NCBI GenBank assembly: GCA_963806635.1
Contig: CAWDZA010000016.1
Location: 1-64,000, forward strand
Source: CAVVEQ01 sp963806635
GTDB lineage: Bacteria; Chloroflexota; Anaerolineae; Anaerolineales; Anaerolineaceae
DNA: 64,000 bases
Direction of reading: 5' to 3'
The notes under the pieces were generated by a model. It did not search any database. It was not told the DNA's origin and was given only the letters and a program-made list of their open reading frames with translations. Positions 1 to 10,591 of this stretch are shown here, piece by piece; position 1 is the first letter of the stretch; the number at the start of each line of letters is the position of its first letter. Made by a program: the position numbers and the translations under genes.

Positions 1-1092
<1,092 letters not shown>

Positions 1093-1201
1093 AATAACAC
1101 CTTTCGGTGTTGTGTACGGAAATTAAATTGACTGGATCAATCAGGTTACTGTTTTCTATCACTATTCAATTGTCAAGGTTCAGCTACTTTCCGAGGGCAG
1201 G

Positions 1202-1229
1202 ATTTTACCACTTCGCAGTGTTCTGTCAA
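1202..1229 (-). promoter_or_regulatory. rRNA promoter P3 (TTGACA-16-TAAAAT)
   Basis: On the minus strand TTGACA (complement at 1224-1229) and TAAAAT (complement at 1202-1207) are separated by 16 bp. This is the promoter closest to the 16S gene, about 110 bp upstream of the mature 5' end. Confidence 0.7.
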
Positions 1230-1399
1230 GACCTACTGACAAAATTAACATGACGATGGTAACCTCTCTTGCTATCTTTCCGGTCAACATCGGCATGACG
1301 TTGCGGTGTCCTCGGGGCCGGTGCTTCAAGCCACCATCTTCAGTTGTTAGCGATCCGCTCCGCTAGGAAGCAAGATCTCTTCTTCACAAACGGCTACTT

Positions 1400-1428
1400 A
1401 TTTTAGACGAACCATATCCGTTTGTCAA
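1400..1428 (-). promoter_or_regulatory. rRNA promoter P2 (TTGACA-17-TAAAAT)
   Basis: On the minus strand TTGACA (complement at 1423-1428) and TAAAAT (complement at 1400-1405) are separated by 17 bp. This is the middle of three tandem promoters reading towards the 16S gene. Confidence 0.75.
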
Positions 1429-1491
1429 GGGGGGATTTTCCTTCCCCCGCCTGATTTCCCCGACGAACCGGGTTCAGGCGAACAGGGTGTG

Positions 1492-1519
1492 ATTATAAAC
1501 AGCTCGGTGATCCTGTCAA
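1492..1519 (-). promoter_or_regulatory. rRNA promoter P1 (TTGACA-16-TATAAT)
   Basis: On the minus strand a perfect -35 TTGACA (complement at 1514-1519) is followed after 16 bp by a perfect -10 TATAAT (complement at 1492-1497). It is the promoter furthest from the 16S gene. Confidence 0.8.
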
Positions 1520-1585
1520 GACTCAATCCGGTTAATTTCGCCTTGTTCCCGGTTTCAGAACCCAATTCTCATGTAAAATAATTCC

Positions 1586-2576
1586 ATGTCGAAAATTCAA
1601 TCCCGGAATCCACTCTTGAAAGACACCCGGGTCGCGGTCGTGATCCCCGCCTACAGGGTGGAAAACCATATTGCCCGGGTGTTGGCTGGGATCCCCGATT
1701 GGGTGAGCCACATCATTGTCGTCAACGATGCCAGCCCGGATGGTACCGCAGCGGTCCTGAAAAAAAGCACCGATCCCCGCCTGCATGTCATTCACCACAC
1801 AACAAACCAGGGGGTTGGCGGAGCCATGCTTAGCGGGTATGCCAAAGCAATGGAACTGGGAGCAGAGGTCTTCGTCAAAGTGGATGGCGATGACCAGATG
1901 GATCCCACGTATTTGCCAGCCCTCATCCTCCCGGTCCTCACCGGTGCGGCCGATTACGCTAAGGGGAACCGTTTTCTCCACACCACAGCGTTGCAAAAAA
2001 TGCCATTTCTGCGGAGGCTGGGAAACGTGGGGCTGACCCTTTTTGCCAAGATCGCGTCCGGGTATTGGGATATATTCGATCCCACAAATGGATATACCGC
2101 GCTGGGCAGGACTGCCTATTCCATGCTCTCCCTGGAGAAGATCTATAAAGATTATTTCTTTGAATCGGATATGCTTATCGAACTGCGCCGTATTCAAGCC
2201 GTTATCAAGGATGTGCCCATCCCATCCAGGTATGGTGATGAAGTAAGCTCGCTTTCCATTCGCCGGGTGCTCTTCACCTTTCCGATTTCGGCTGATTAAG
2301 GGCTTTCTCGACCGGATTTCCCGAGAGTATTTCTGGTACGATTTCAATGCCGGGTCGCTGCTACTGCTCTTTGGGTCGATCCTGCTGTTTTTCGGGTTCA
2401 TCTGGGGGATCATCAAATGGAACCAGTCTAGTGCCACCGGCATCCCTGCTACCACCGGCACAGTCCTCATCGCGGTGCTGCCCATTATCGTTGCGGTTCA
2501 GTTCCTGACCCAGTTCCTGGTACTGGATATTGGCAGGATCCCCAAAGAACCACTTTCAAAAGACCAGGGAAATTAA
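1586..2576 (+). pseudogene. GT2 polyprenyl-phosphate glycosyltransferase (DPM-like), frame-disrupted
   Basis: The product resembles dolichyl/undecaprenyl-phosphate sugar transferases (GT2): sugar from a nucleotide donor is moved to a lipid phosphate on the cytoplasmic face. Residues 15-40 hold the VVIPAYRVENHI start of the nucleotide-binding fold, followed by VVNDASPDGT and the VDGDDQMD metal-binding region. The first frame stops at 2299. A +1 shift at about 2285 (FTFP then FRLIKGFLDRISREYF) continues to a stop at 2576 and encodes the expected two C-terminal membrane segments (LLLLFGSILLFFGFIWG and VLIAVLPIIVAVQFL). A one-base insertion is therefore inferred. An extended -10 (TGTAAAAT, 1572-1579) lies 6 nt before the ATG and there is no Shine-Dalgarno, so the transcript may be leaderless. 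Confidence 0.8.
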
Positions 2577-2600
2577 AAAACCTTCTCGCACAAGCATCAA

Positions 2601-3160
2601 CTAATCCGGGAAGTTGATTTGATACAGTGACCAATCTCGAAATTCCAGAACGCGTTTGATATACCCCATTTTAGGTAAACCCACCATCGAGTCATTCCAG
2701 AACGAAGAAATATTCGATCTCTAGCGATCGAATAAACTCGGCGTCTGTAATATTTTGTTTTCCCGCGACATAGATCAATTTCCTGGTCAGGTCCTGCCCA
2801 AAAAGCGCGTACACTGCGCCAGAAGGTGAGCTGGAATAGCCAATGGATGCCCCCGATGGCAGGAACCGTTCAAGACCCCGGTAAATCTGCGATTCCTTCG
2901 GGTGCTGAATGATTGCAACGCGAATCGATCGATCCACTAAATCGCTCGGTCGCCAACCATCGGCTTGGATTGATTTAATGAGCAATGCGGTAACCATGAT
3001 CACCAAGGAAAACATCCCAGGGAGCCAGACCCACACCTTCCTTCCCGGCGTCTCCCGGTGAAGTGAAGCCATTAATGTTACGGAGATGGGGAAGGGAACA
3101 GTGAAATACCTGCTGTATGGGTCTCAGTCCGGGCGGAAAATCACAAGCGAAAAAGGTAAT
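2601..3160 (-). pseudogene. decayed paralogue of the neighbouring GT-C-like membrane protein (3' remnant)
   Basis: An open stretch of 126 codons (2692-3072) begins inside a membrane segment and has no own start signal. Reading further upstream in frame gives LVIFRPD-stop-DPYSRYF, which parallels LVILQRPGWDPYQGRYF in the 672-residue protein encoded just upstream. The conserved Trp codon has become TGA (3124-3126). A second parallel is YALFGQDLTRKLIYV against FGLFGKNVTRTLVPI. At the 3' end a one-base shift near 2695 extends the product by about 35 residues to a stop at 2601. I read this as the C-terminal third of a tandem duplicate that has lost its front half. The 5' boundary is uncertain. Confidence 0.6.
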
Positions 3161-3217
3161 AATTATTTAGACATCTCAATAATCACCAATTTTATTAATG
3201 ATGATTTTGGAAAACCA

Positions 3218-5236
3218 TCAACGATAAATGTAAATGTGAGAGATTTTCCCCAATAATGTCAGTCCCAAAAGTTCGGGGTTTTGGATTTTTGAAGTCGTGA
3301 TTAAGTAGGAGCTTCGATCATATTCATCCAAGGACTGAATTGGTACAAGTGTTCTGGTAACATTTTTACCAAATAATCCAAATTCCAATAAATATGCTGG
3401 TTTCAACAAACTGACAGAGTCACCTGTTTTTATTATTTTTTCAATGTATTCCACAGAGGTTATCGTGCTCTGATTGGAATTATAAACTTGGCTGATCCGA
3501 CTCTTTGTAAATATCGATTCACCCGTGGGAGATATACTCTCGAGATAACGAAATACAACTCCTGCTATCGCCCTGCTTTTCCGGTAAACCGTATTTGAAG
3601 TAGGGATGCGGTCCAGCATCCAAGATAATTCTTGTGAAATTTCATACTTCGTCAAGATTGGTTTCGCGTCGTTGAAAAAAAGTGTATTCAGTCCGATAAC
3701 TATTACTACAATCGAGATCGAAGTAATCACAACACCACCCCATGGCTTCCTTTGAGGGATCAGAACCCCCGCCAGAGGCACCGCCGGGATCAAACCCAGA
3801 ACAAAATACCTGCCCTGGTATGGATCCCAACCTGGGCGCTGCAGGATGACTAAAATGGTGTACACCAGACCAAACACCAAAGCGAAAACGGCGTAATCCC
3901 GGATCTTCCGATCCCGATTGAACAGGCTCACGACTACCCCGATGGGGATGACCAGAAAACATATAACCCCGGGCCAGGCCGTATCCTCCGTCAGGGGCGG
4001 CACAGCAGCATAGGTGAAGGCTTCGCTTTCATCATAACCCGGAGGCAGGTAGCGACCATCCTCAAGTCCCAAATTCAAACCGGTATCCAGGTTTGTAATA
4101 GCACCGGCTTTCCAGGCGGTCAGTTTTTCCTGCGCATCCAAGGGCAGACCATCGAAACTGAAAAGGCTGTAAAGATATCGTGGGAGGTTGTGTGAAAAGC
4201 TCTGGGTAGCTTTCCCGATCGGATTCTCCGAAATTGAATACGCATCCAGCTTACCGAAAAATCTCCCCGTCTCCAGGATGTTCTGGATATTTTTATTCAC
4301 CGAAAAAAGACCGATCATCGCGATGGTTACAACCACCACCACCCAAGTCTTAACATTCAACCTGGTTCCCCGCAGCCAGAGGATCGCAAAAATGACGATG
4401 ACAGGCATGGCAAAATACGCTGTCTGCTTGGTACCCAGCGCAAGGGCGAATGACAAGATCGCCGCAAAGAGTAGCTTCGGATCTTCTTCGTAGCGAAATA
4501 TATAAAGAAAATAAATACCCGCCAGAATGAGCGCCGCCACCGAAAGATCCCCCTGGAAGGAATACGTTTGCAGCAGCGCCACCGGGATGCCCAAACACAG
4601 CAATGAGCAAAAAAGTGCGGCAGTGCGCCGGAATCCCAGGAACACCCCCATCTCATAAGTGAGCACCAGAATGATCACATAGGAGCACCATTGCACCAGA
4701 AAGAAGATCTTTTCCGAGCGCCCCAGCAGGAACAGCCACAACCCTTGAAAATGGGCGTTCACGGGATACCACAACTGGAAAGGCGTGGATGCTGGCCAGC
4801 TTTCCAGGGAACCATGTTGCAGCCAGTAATAGATCCGCAGAAGGTGGGTCGCCAGGCTGTCCAGGTTATTTGGGCTGGTCGACATCCCCACCAGGAAAAA
4901 CCCGCCCATGATGAATAAGAGGCATGAAATTATGGCGTATTCCCCTGCTCCCCACGCAGGTTTTTCGAGCTTTATTGTAGGTTTTAAAGAGACACCAGCA
5001 GCCAGGTGGAGCACTGAAAGAACAGTTAAGCATAAAATTATCTGCGTCAGTAGGAAGAAGGGGCGGTCGTTCAATCGGTGCAGGATCGCCAACGACCCAA
5101 TCGTCAGCACATTCAGGGAATAAATTGTCAGAAAGAGAACCACCAGGTATTTTCCCGGTGTTAATTTCTGAAACACCCACCTGCCCACCACAAGGGACGT
5201 ATAAACGTAAATCAGGATTGAAAGCAGCAGTATCAC
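3218..5236 (-). CDS. multi-pass membrane protein, GT-C-like glycosyltransferase (672 aa)
   Basis: The protein is strongly hydrophobic, with roughly a dozen predicted membrane helices over residues 1-520 and a soluble C-terminal domain of about 130 residues. The first extracytoplasmic loop contains NNLDSLATHLLRIYYWLQHG. Its acidic residue followed by H-x-x-R/YW resembles the metal and lipid-sugar binding loop of GT-C (GT39/GT83-like) enzymes that transfer sugars from polyprenyl-phosphate carriers. A KQTAYF segment and a YQGRYF segment near the end of the membrane domain also fit that group. The exact family and substrate cannot be told from sequence alone. It lies next to a decayed paralogue and a GT2 lipid-sugar synthase, which suggests a small glycan-decoration locus. 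No close Shine-Dalgarno was seen. Confidence 0.6.
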   Translation of the reverse strand: MILLLSILIYVYTSLVVGRWVFQKLTPGKYLVVLFLTIYSLNVLTIGSLAILHRLNDRPFFLLTQIILCLTVLSVLHLAAGVSLKPTIKLEKPAWGAGEYAIISCLLFIMGGFFLVGMSTSPNNLDSLATHLLRIYYWLQHGSLESWPASTPFQLWYPVNAHFQGLWLFLLGRSEKIFFLVQWCSYVIILVLTYEMGVFLGFRRTAALFCSLLCLGIPVALLQTYSFQGDLSVAALILAGIYFLYIFRYEEDPKLLFAAILSFALALGTKQTAYFAMPVIVIFAILWLRGTRLNVKTWVVVVVTIAMIGLFSVNKNIQNILETGRFFGKLDAYSISENPIGKATQSFSHNLPRYLYSLFSFDGLPLDAQEKLTAWKAGAITNLDTGLNLGLEDGRYLPPGYDESEAFTYAAVPPLTEDTAWPGVICFLVIPIGVVVSLFNRDRKIRDYAVFALVFGLVYTILVILQRPGWDPYQGRYFVLGLIPAVPLAGVLIPQRKPWGGVVITSISIVVIVIGLNTLFFNDAKPILTKYEISQELSWMLDRIPTSNTVYRKSRAIAGVVFRYLESISPTGESIFTKSRISQVYNSNQSTITSVEYIEKIIKTGDSVSLLKPAYLLEFGLFGKNVTRTLVPIQSLDEYDRSSYLITTSKIQNPELLGLTLLGKISHIYIYR

Positions 5237-5398
5237 GGTTCGGGACTTTTGTGGATTTTACCACGCTGAAGTTGATGGGTTTAAGAAGAATGGATTTGGC
5301 GCGGGTTTGGGTGGTTGTTTTCATCACCACGACTCTAAGGAATTTCTCACCATCCCCTAAACCAGTTGGCAACCAATCCAATTATAATTTTCCACATA

Positions 5399-7216
5399 AT
5401 GAAGGCGTTCTTGCGAGCTGTTCTGACCGGTGTGCTTGGATTTATCCTGTTGGTTATCCTGATTGTCGGGGTATACCAAATTCTTTACGCCGGGAAGATC
5501 TTCCCCGGTGTCTCGGTCGCCGGCGTGGATGTGGGCGGCCTGCACCCAGCCGAGGCAGCCAGGGTATTGGGGGAGCGCATCACTTACCCGCAGACCGGCA
5601 GCCTTTCCCTGTCTTATGCCGACCATTCCTGGCAGGTCACCCCTGCCCAGGTGGGGTTGTTCCTCGACCTGGATAAATCTTCTCAAAATGCCTATGCCGT
5701 GGGCAGGAATGGGCATCTCCTCACCAGCCTGGCCGAACAATTCGGCGCCGCCTATTATGGTCACCCAGCCTCACTCGCGATCATCTTTGATCAGCGCATG
5801 GCGTTCGACTATCTAACCGGGCTCGCAAAACAGATCGATGTGCCTGCCTCCGACGCCGGGGTCTCCATTCAAGGCACGCAGGTGATCGTCAACAGCGCAG
5901 TCACCGGCGTGCATCTCGACCGCGAAGCCTCCCTTCAAACCCTGGCAGGCAAGCTGAATGCGATGAGTGATGGCGAGGTCCCCCTTACCGTTCAGGATGT
6001 GAAACCACTCGTGATGGATGTAGGCCGGCAGGCTGACCTTGCCCGAACCCTTCTGGCGGAACCTTTCAAGCTTACCCTTCCCTCGGGGCAGCCCGATGGG
6101 CAGCAGTCTTTTACCATCCAGCCCGCAGAACTGGCTGTAATGCTCGCATTTGGGGTAAATAACTCCAATGGGAATTCTGATTATGCGCTCGCTCTCGATC
6201 CCCTGAAGCTCACCCTCTACTTCACCCAGCTTGCGGGTCAGCTCAAACTTTCACCAGTAAACACCCGTTTCACTTTCGATGATTCCACCCGTCAACTGGA
6301 GGTGATCCAACCGGCTGTGATCGGCCGCGAGTTGGACATGGCCAAAAGTATCCAGGCAGTTCAGGAAAAAGTTGCTCTGGGGGAGCATTCCGCCGAGCTG
6401 GCATTCGATTTCACCAAACCAGCAGTGACCGATGACATGACTGGCGAAGAACTTGGCATCACCGGGTTGATGGAGGCTCAGACCTCCTACTTCCGCGGGT
6501 CCTCCTCAGCGCGCATTCAGAACATCAAAACTGCCGCCGCCCAGTTTCACGGGCTGCTGATCGCCCCGGGCGAGACCTTTTCGATGGCCTCCCAGCTGGG
6601 CAACATCAGTCTGGATAACGGCTACGCGGAGGCGCTGATCATCGTGGGCGATAAGACCATCAAAGGCGTAGGCGGCGGGGTTTGCCAGGTGAGCTCCACC
6701 CTTTTCCGAACTGCCTTTTTCGCCGGGCTTCCCATCGCGGAAAGGCACCCGCATGCCTACAGGGTTGGATATTATGAGCAGACCGCGGGCGGGCACAGCG
6801 CCTCGCTGGCAGGTCTGGATGCCACGGTGTATGTCCCCCTGGTGGATTTTAAATTCACGAACGATACACCCAACTGGATCCTGATGGAAACCTACACCAG
6901 CCCGTCCTATGGCACCCTCACCTGGAAGTTCTATTCCAAGGGCGATGGCCGCAGCGTGCAGTGGTCCACAACGGGTCCGCAGAATATCGTACAACCGCCG
7001 GATGACCTCTATCGCGAAAACCCCGATCTCCCTCAGGGTGAGATAAATCATGTGGAATACAGAGCGGAAGGCGCGGATGTCACCGTCAACCGTGAAGTCT
7101 ACCGGAACGGCGACCTTTATTTCAAGGATTCTTTCTTCACCCACTATCAGCCCTGGCAGGCGGTATTCGAATACGGACCCGGAACAGAGCTGCCCACCCC
7201 CACACCATCCCCCTGA
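5399..7216 (+). CDS. VanW family protein with peptidoglycan-binding-like domain (605 aa)
   Basis: An N-terminal membrane segment (residues about 4-27) anchors an extracytoplasmic protein. Residues about 60-330 resemble PG_binding_4/YoaR-like domains, and residues about 370-540 form the VanW domain with APGETFSMASQLGNIS and the hallmark GVGGGVCQVSSTLFR followed by RHPHAYRVGYY. VanW domains accompany cell-wall genes in Gram-positive-type bacteria and Chloroflexota; the biochemical role is not firmly known. I chose the ATG at 5399 rather than the TTG at 5366: a TATAAT (5383-5388) ends 10 nt before the ATG, so the earlier start would precede transcription. There is no Shine-Dalgarno, so the mRNA may be nearly leaderless. 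The tail is rich in Thr-Pro. Confidence 0.9.
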   Translation: MKAFLRAVLTGVLGFILLVILIVGVYQILYAGKIFPGVSVAGVDVGGLHPAEAARVLGERITYPQTGSLSLSYADHSWQVTPAQVGLFLDLDKSSQNAYAVGRNGHLLTSLAEQFGAAYYGHPASLAIIFDQRMAFDYLTGLAKQIDVPASDAGVSIQGTQVIVNSAVTGVHLDREASLQTLAGKLNAMSDGEVPLTVQDVKPLVMDVGRQADLARTLLAEPFKLTLPSGQPDGQQSFTIQPAELAVMLAFGVNNSNGNSDYALALDPLKLTLYFTQLAGQLKLSPVNTRFTFDDSTRQLEVIQPAVIGRELDMAKSIQAVQEKVALGEHSAELAFDFTKPAVTDDMTGEELGITGLMEAQTSYFRGSSSARIQNIKTAAAQFHGLLIAPGETFSMASQLGNISLDNGYAEALIIVGDKTIKGVGGGVCQVSSTLFRTAFFAGLPIAERHPHAYRVGYYEQTAGGHSASLAGLDATVYVPLVDFKFTNDTPNWILMETYTSPSYGTLTWKFYSKGDGRSVQWSTTGPQNIVQPPDDLYRENPDLPQGEINHVEYRAEGADVTVNREVYRNGDLYFKDSFFTHYQPWQAVFEYGPGTELPTPTPSP

Positions 7217-7258
7217 AATCGATATGGTAGAATTCAAACACTAATCAATGGAGGAGCC

Positions 7259-7480
7259 ATGGTTCATCCTGATCTTTTAGAAATATTGCGCTGCCCAGCC
7301 TGCGTCCGCGAAAAAGACGGGCTTCTGGATTTTTATAAGGAATCCTGGCTGATCTGCAAGGATTGTGGCAGAAAATACCCGGTTGTGGATGATATTCCTG
7401 TGATGCTGATCGACGAAGGCGATAAGTGGAAATCAATGCAGAAGGAATCCCTGCCCATACCCCCTCCCAAACCGGATTAA
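7259..7480 (+). CDS. Trm112-like zinc-ribbon protein (73 aa)
   Basis: This small protein has two cysteine pairs, CPAC at residues 12-15 and CKDC near residues 33-36, followed by GRKYPVVDDIPVML. That is the characteristic pattern of the Trm112/YcaR family (UPF0434). Family members bind zinc; archaeal and eukaryotic members activate methyltransferases, whereas the bacterial role is unclear. The start is supported by GGAGGAG 3-9 nt before the ATG. It sits between the VanW and LCP genes and could share their transcript. Confidence 0.85.
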   Translation: MVHPDLLEILRCPACVREKDGLLDFYKESWLICKDCGRKYPVVDDIPVMLIDEGDKWKSMQKESLPIPPPKPD

Positions 7481-7512
7481 ATTGACTGGGCAAAATACCA
7501 TTAAATTTATCT

Positions 7513-8907
7513 ATGACAACCAAGAATTCGAATTCCTCTGGCACTAAACGCTCTCTTCCCTGGGTAATTCTCGGGGTATTTTTAATTCTCGCTTTGGCAC
7601 TTTCAGCCTTCACTTTCACATCCATCCGCCAATTGGTTAGCAGTTGGTCAATGTCCAGCCTCCCGGGGGAACCCGTTCCTCTTGAGAACACTGCAGCTCC
7701 TGGGGAACCTACCCCAACAGCCGGTCCCTCCCAGGAGAAAATTTCTGTAAAGCCTTGGGACGGGAAAAACAGGGTAAATATCCTCTTCCTGGGGCTTGAC
7801 TTCCGCGACTGGCAAGCTGGCGATATTCCCCGAACGGACACAATGATCCTTTTTAGCTATGATCCGGTCCAGGGAGTAGCCAGCACCCTTACCATCCCGC
7901 GTGACCTATGGGTCAATATCCCGAATTTTGATTTCGGCAAGATCAACACCGCATATTACCTTGGTGAAAGCTACCATTTGCCAGGCGGTGGCCCGGCGAT
8001 GGCCATGCAGACCGTTTCACAGTTTCTCGGCGTCCCGGTCGATTATTTCGTCCAGGTGGATTTCAACACCTTTGTGAAGATGATCGATTTGATTGGTGGA
8101 GTGATCGTCACACCAGACCAAGACGTCAAGGTGGAGCGCATCGGCGACGCCAATTCCCAGCAAATCTTGAAAGCTGGGGAGCAAGTCACCCTGGACGGCG
8201 CTCTGACCCTCTCCTACGCTCGAGAACGACATACATCAATGGATGATTTTGACCGTTCCCGCCGCCAGCAGGAAGTGATCATGGCCATCCGCGATAGATT
8301 GCTGCAATTCAATAATTTACCCAAATTACTCTCGCGCGCACCTGCGTTATATAACGAACTCTCCTCGGGGATCAAAACCAATCTCGACCTTCAGCAGATC
8401 ATCCAATTGGGATCAACGATCGTCAATCTGCCAAAGGAAAAGCTCCAGCAATTTTCCATAAGCCCCAAGGAGGTTTCGAACGGTACATCACCAGATGGCT
8501 TATCCATTCTTATCCCAATCCCGGATGATATTCGAGCAATCCAACAAACTGTATTTTCAACCTCCGGATCAGCCTCACCATTGAGTGGAACCTCAACCGG
8601 CGAAGATGTCTTCCGCCAGGAGGGCGCTCGAATTAATGTGGTCAACGCTTCTGGAACCCCGGGCCGCGGCCAACAAGCTGCGGATGCACTGTCTTCTCGG
8701 GGTATGAACATCACTTCCGTTAACGAAAACGGAAATTTCCAACAGCAATCCTCACTTTACATCAGCAATTCAAAACCGTTTGCGATCCAGGCGATCGCGA
8801 CCCTGTTTCAAATCGAAAGTAACCGGGTTCAGCTAGCTCTGGATCCTTCCGCACAATCCGATGTCACCTTGTTTATTGGTGCGGATTGGAGCGGGGTACC
8901 ACAGTAG
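7513..8907 (+). CDS. LytR-CpsA-Psr (LCP) family protein with LytR_C domain (464 aa)
   Basis: LCP proteins are membrane-anchored enzymes that transfer lipid-linked glycopolymers onto peptidoglycan. One membrane helix (residues about 14-36) is followed by a Pro/Thr linker. The LCP catalytic domain spans about residues 80-245 and includes the Arg/Asp motif PRTDTMILFSYD, the SIPRDLWV-like TIPRDLWVNIP, a GGP loop, and YARERHTSMDDFDRSRRQQ. A LytR_C domain follows at about residues 375-460 (INVVNASGTPGRGQQAAD). All key arginines and aspartates are present. TTGACT at 7482-7487 could serve as a -35, and no Shine-Dalgarno is evident. A strong terminator follows. The next gene is a close tandem paralogue. 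Confidence 0.93.
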   Translation: MTTKNSNSSGTKRSLPWVILGVFLILALALSAFTFTSIRQLVSSWSMSSLPGEPVPLENTAAPGEPTPTAGPSQEKISVKPWDGKNRVNILFLGLDFRDWQAGDIPRTDTMILFSYDPVQGVASTLTIPRDLWVNIPNFDFGKINTAYYLGESYHLPGGGPAMAMQTVSQFLGVPVDYFVQVDFNTFVKMIDLIGGVIVTPDQDVKVERIGDANSQQILKAGEQVTLDGALTLSYARERHTSMDDFDRSRRQQEVIMAIRDRLLQFNNLPKLLSRAPALYNELSSGIKTNLDLQQIIQLGSTIVNLPKEKLQQFSISPKEVSNGTSPDGLSILIPIPDDIRAIQQTVFSTSGSASPLSGTSTGEDVFRQEGARINVVNASGTPGRGQQAADALSSRGMNITSVNENGNFQQQSSLYISNSKPFAIQAIATLFQIESNRVQLALDPSAQSDVTLFIGADWSGVPQ

Positions 8908-8930
8908 ATATCCATTGATATTAACCAATA

Positions 8931-8969
8931 AATATTCCTCCCAACGTTAGGCCGGGAGGAATATTTTTT
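8931..8969 (+). terminator. intrinsic terminator after LCP gene 1
   Basis: A 12-bp perfect stem (931-942 AATATTCCTCCC paired with 954-965) with an 11-nt loop is followed by a T-run. It separates the two LCP paralogues into distinct transcription units. Confidence 0.85.
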
Positions 8970-9059
8970 ATTCACAATTCTGTGGTTCCCGGCTGGAACA
9001 ATCCTTGCAACATTAGCAGACAACATATCCTCAATATTTATTCACAGGTCTGCATTTAA

Positions 9060-10475
9060 ATGTCGAGAGCAAACACAACCAATCATAAAAAAAACCGACC
9101 GGACGGAATTGCCATCGGCATCATTGTCGGGTTTGTTCTGCTTGCCGGCGTTACTTCCACCATGGCGTTTATCATGATCCGAAACCTGTTGATGGGTTGG
9201 ACGATCAGTAACTTACCCGGTCGACCAGTCGCGAACAATAGCCCGATCATCGACTCCGTTACCGGGGAATCCAACCCGGTGATGCAGCCGGTGGAAAACA
9301 TCCAGTCAAAGCCCTGGGATGGAAAAAGCCGCGTCAATATCCTTTTCATGGGGTTGGACTTGCGCGATTGGCAAACCGGGGATGTGCCCGCGCACCGACA
9401 CGATGATCCTTTTCACCATTGACCCCATAACCCGAACTGCGGGGATGCTTTCGATCCCCCGCGACCTTTGGGTGGAAATTCCGGGAAATGGTTCAAATAA
9501 GATAAACACCGCCTACCATTATGGAGAAGCTTATCACTTACCAGGAGGTGGGCCGGCATTAGCAATGCAGACGGTTTCCAATTTACTTGGCGTTCCGGTG
9601 AATGAATATGTGCAGTTGGATTTCAACACGTTCGTAAAGATTATCGATGTATTGGGTGGCGTTGTTGTAACGCCCAATGAGGATATGAAATTGGAAAGAA
9701 TTGGCCAAACAGGGTATGAAGAACACCTTAAAGCCGGTGTTCAGGTGCGCCTGGATGGCGCCATGCTTCTTTCATATGCGCGGGATCGGTACACCAGCGG
9801 CGGGGATTTCGACCGCGCGCAGCGCCAGCAGGAAGTGATCATGTCCATTCGCGATAGGGTTCTGCGTTTTGATATGATGCCGCAATTGGTCATGAAGGCT
9901 CCGGAACTTTATCAGAATCTCTCCTCTGGGATCCATACTGGTTTGAGTCTCCCACAACTCATTCAACTTGCACAAATCGCGATTCAGATCCGTCCTGAAA
10001 ACATCACCCGCGCTGCAATTGGGTCGGAACAGATCACAAATAGCTGGTCATGGGATGGGCAGGATATCCTTCTTCCGATTCCGGAAAAGATCCGCGTGAT
10101 CCGAGATCAGGTATTCACCACAGACGGTTCCTCTTCGCCGCTCACTGCAGGGCAACGGACCCGCCGGCAGTATGGACTCACGAAGAGGCCCGGGTGGTGG
10201 TGCAGAATGGCACGGGGTTGGAAGGTTTGGCGGGCAAGACGGCGGAATACTTGAAATCACAGGGAGTGAATGTCATCCAGGAGGGCAACGCCGGACAGAC
10301 CTACGACCAATCCACCATCTATCTCTACAACTCCAAGCCGGCCACCCTGCAATTTCTCTCCGGGCTTTTCGGGGTTGATAGCAACCGTGTGTGGAACAGC
10401 TTCGATCCCAACGCGCAGGCGGATATCGTTATCATCGTTGGCAGCGATTGGGCTGCCAGCAACCCGATGGAGTAG
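9060..10475 (+). pseudogene. second LCP family protein, disrupted by two compensating single-base indels
   Basis: This is a tandem paralogue of the preceding gene with the same architecture: membrane helix, linker, LCP domain, LytR_C domain. The first frame runs to 9422, but after DWQTGDVP (near 9392) the family sequence continues one base on as RTDTMILFTIDP. A second shift, between about 10140 and 10180, returns to the original frame just before the LytR_C domain (ARVVVQNGTGLEGLAGKTAEYL), which reads to 10475. The net length change is zero, which fits one inserted and one deleted base. Catalytic motifs are otherwise intact (SIPRDLWVEIP, YARDRYTSGGDFDRAQRQQ), so a sequencing error is as plausible as a real pseudogene. 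Confidence 0.8.
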
Positions 10476-10591
10476 TTCTCAGGAAACGGAACGACAATCC
10501 GTCCTGGTGTCCTGGCAGTGGATTTTAATTTAATGCATCAAACTAAAATCGTCAAATGGTTCAATTTAATAAATCTGCCGATTTTGCCGTA

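Larger units (their letters stand above)
1093..1585 (-). promoter_or_regulatory. rRNA operon leader and promoter region
   Basis: This gene-free stretch of about 490 bases lies between the 16S 5' end and the divergently transcribed glycosyltransferase. Read on the minus strand it holds three sigma70-like promoters in series (listed separately), then a leader containing TTGACAATTGAATAG (complement around 1167-1181), which resembles the A/T-rich rRNA leader spacers of many bacteria. I see no tRNA or ORF in it. Confidence 0.8.

Noticed and set aside
1532..2485. 317-codon minus-strand ORF opposite the glycosyltransferase
   Set aside because: It is the antisense of a clear GT2 gene, lacks any recognisable domain, and contains the His/Gln-rich composition typical of antisense reading.
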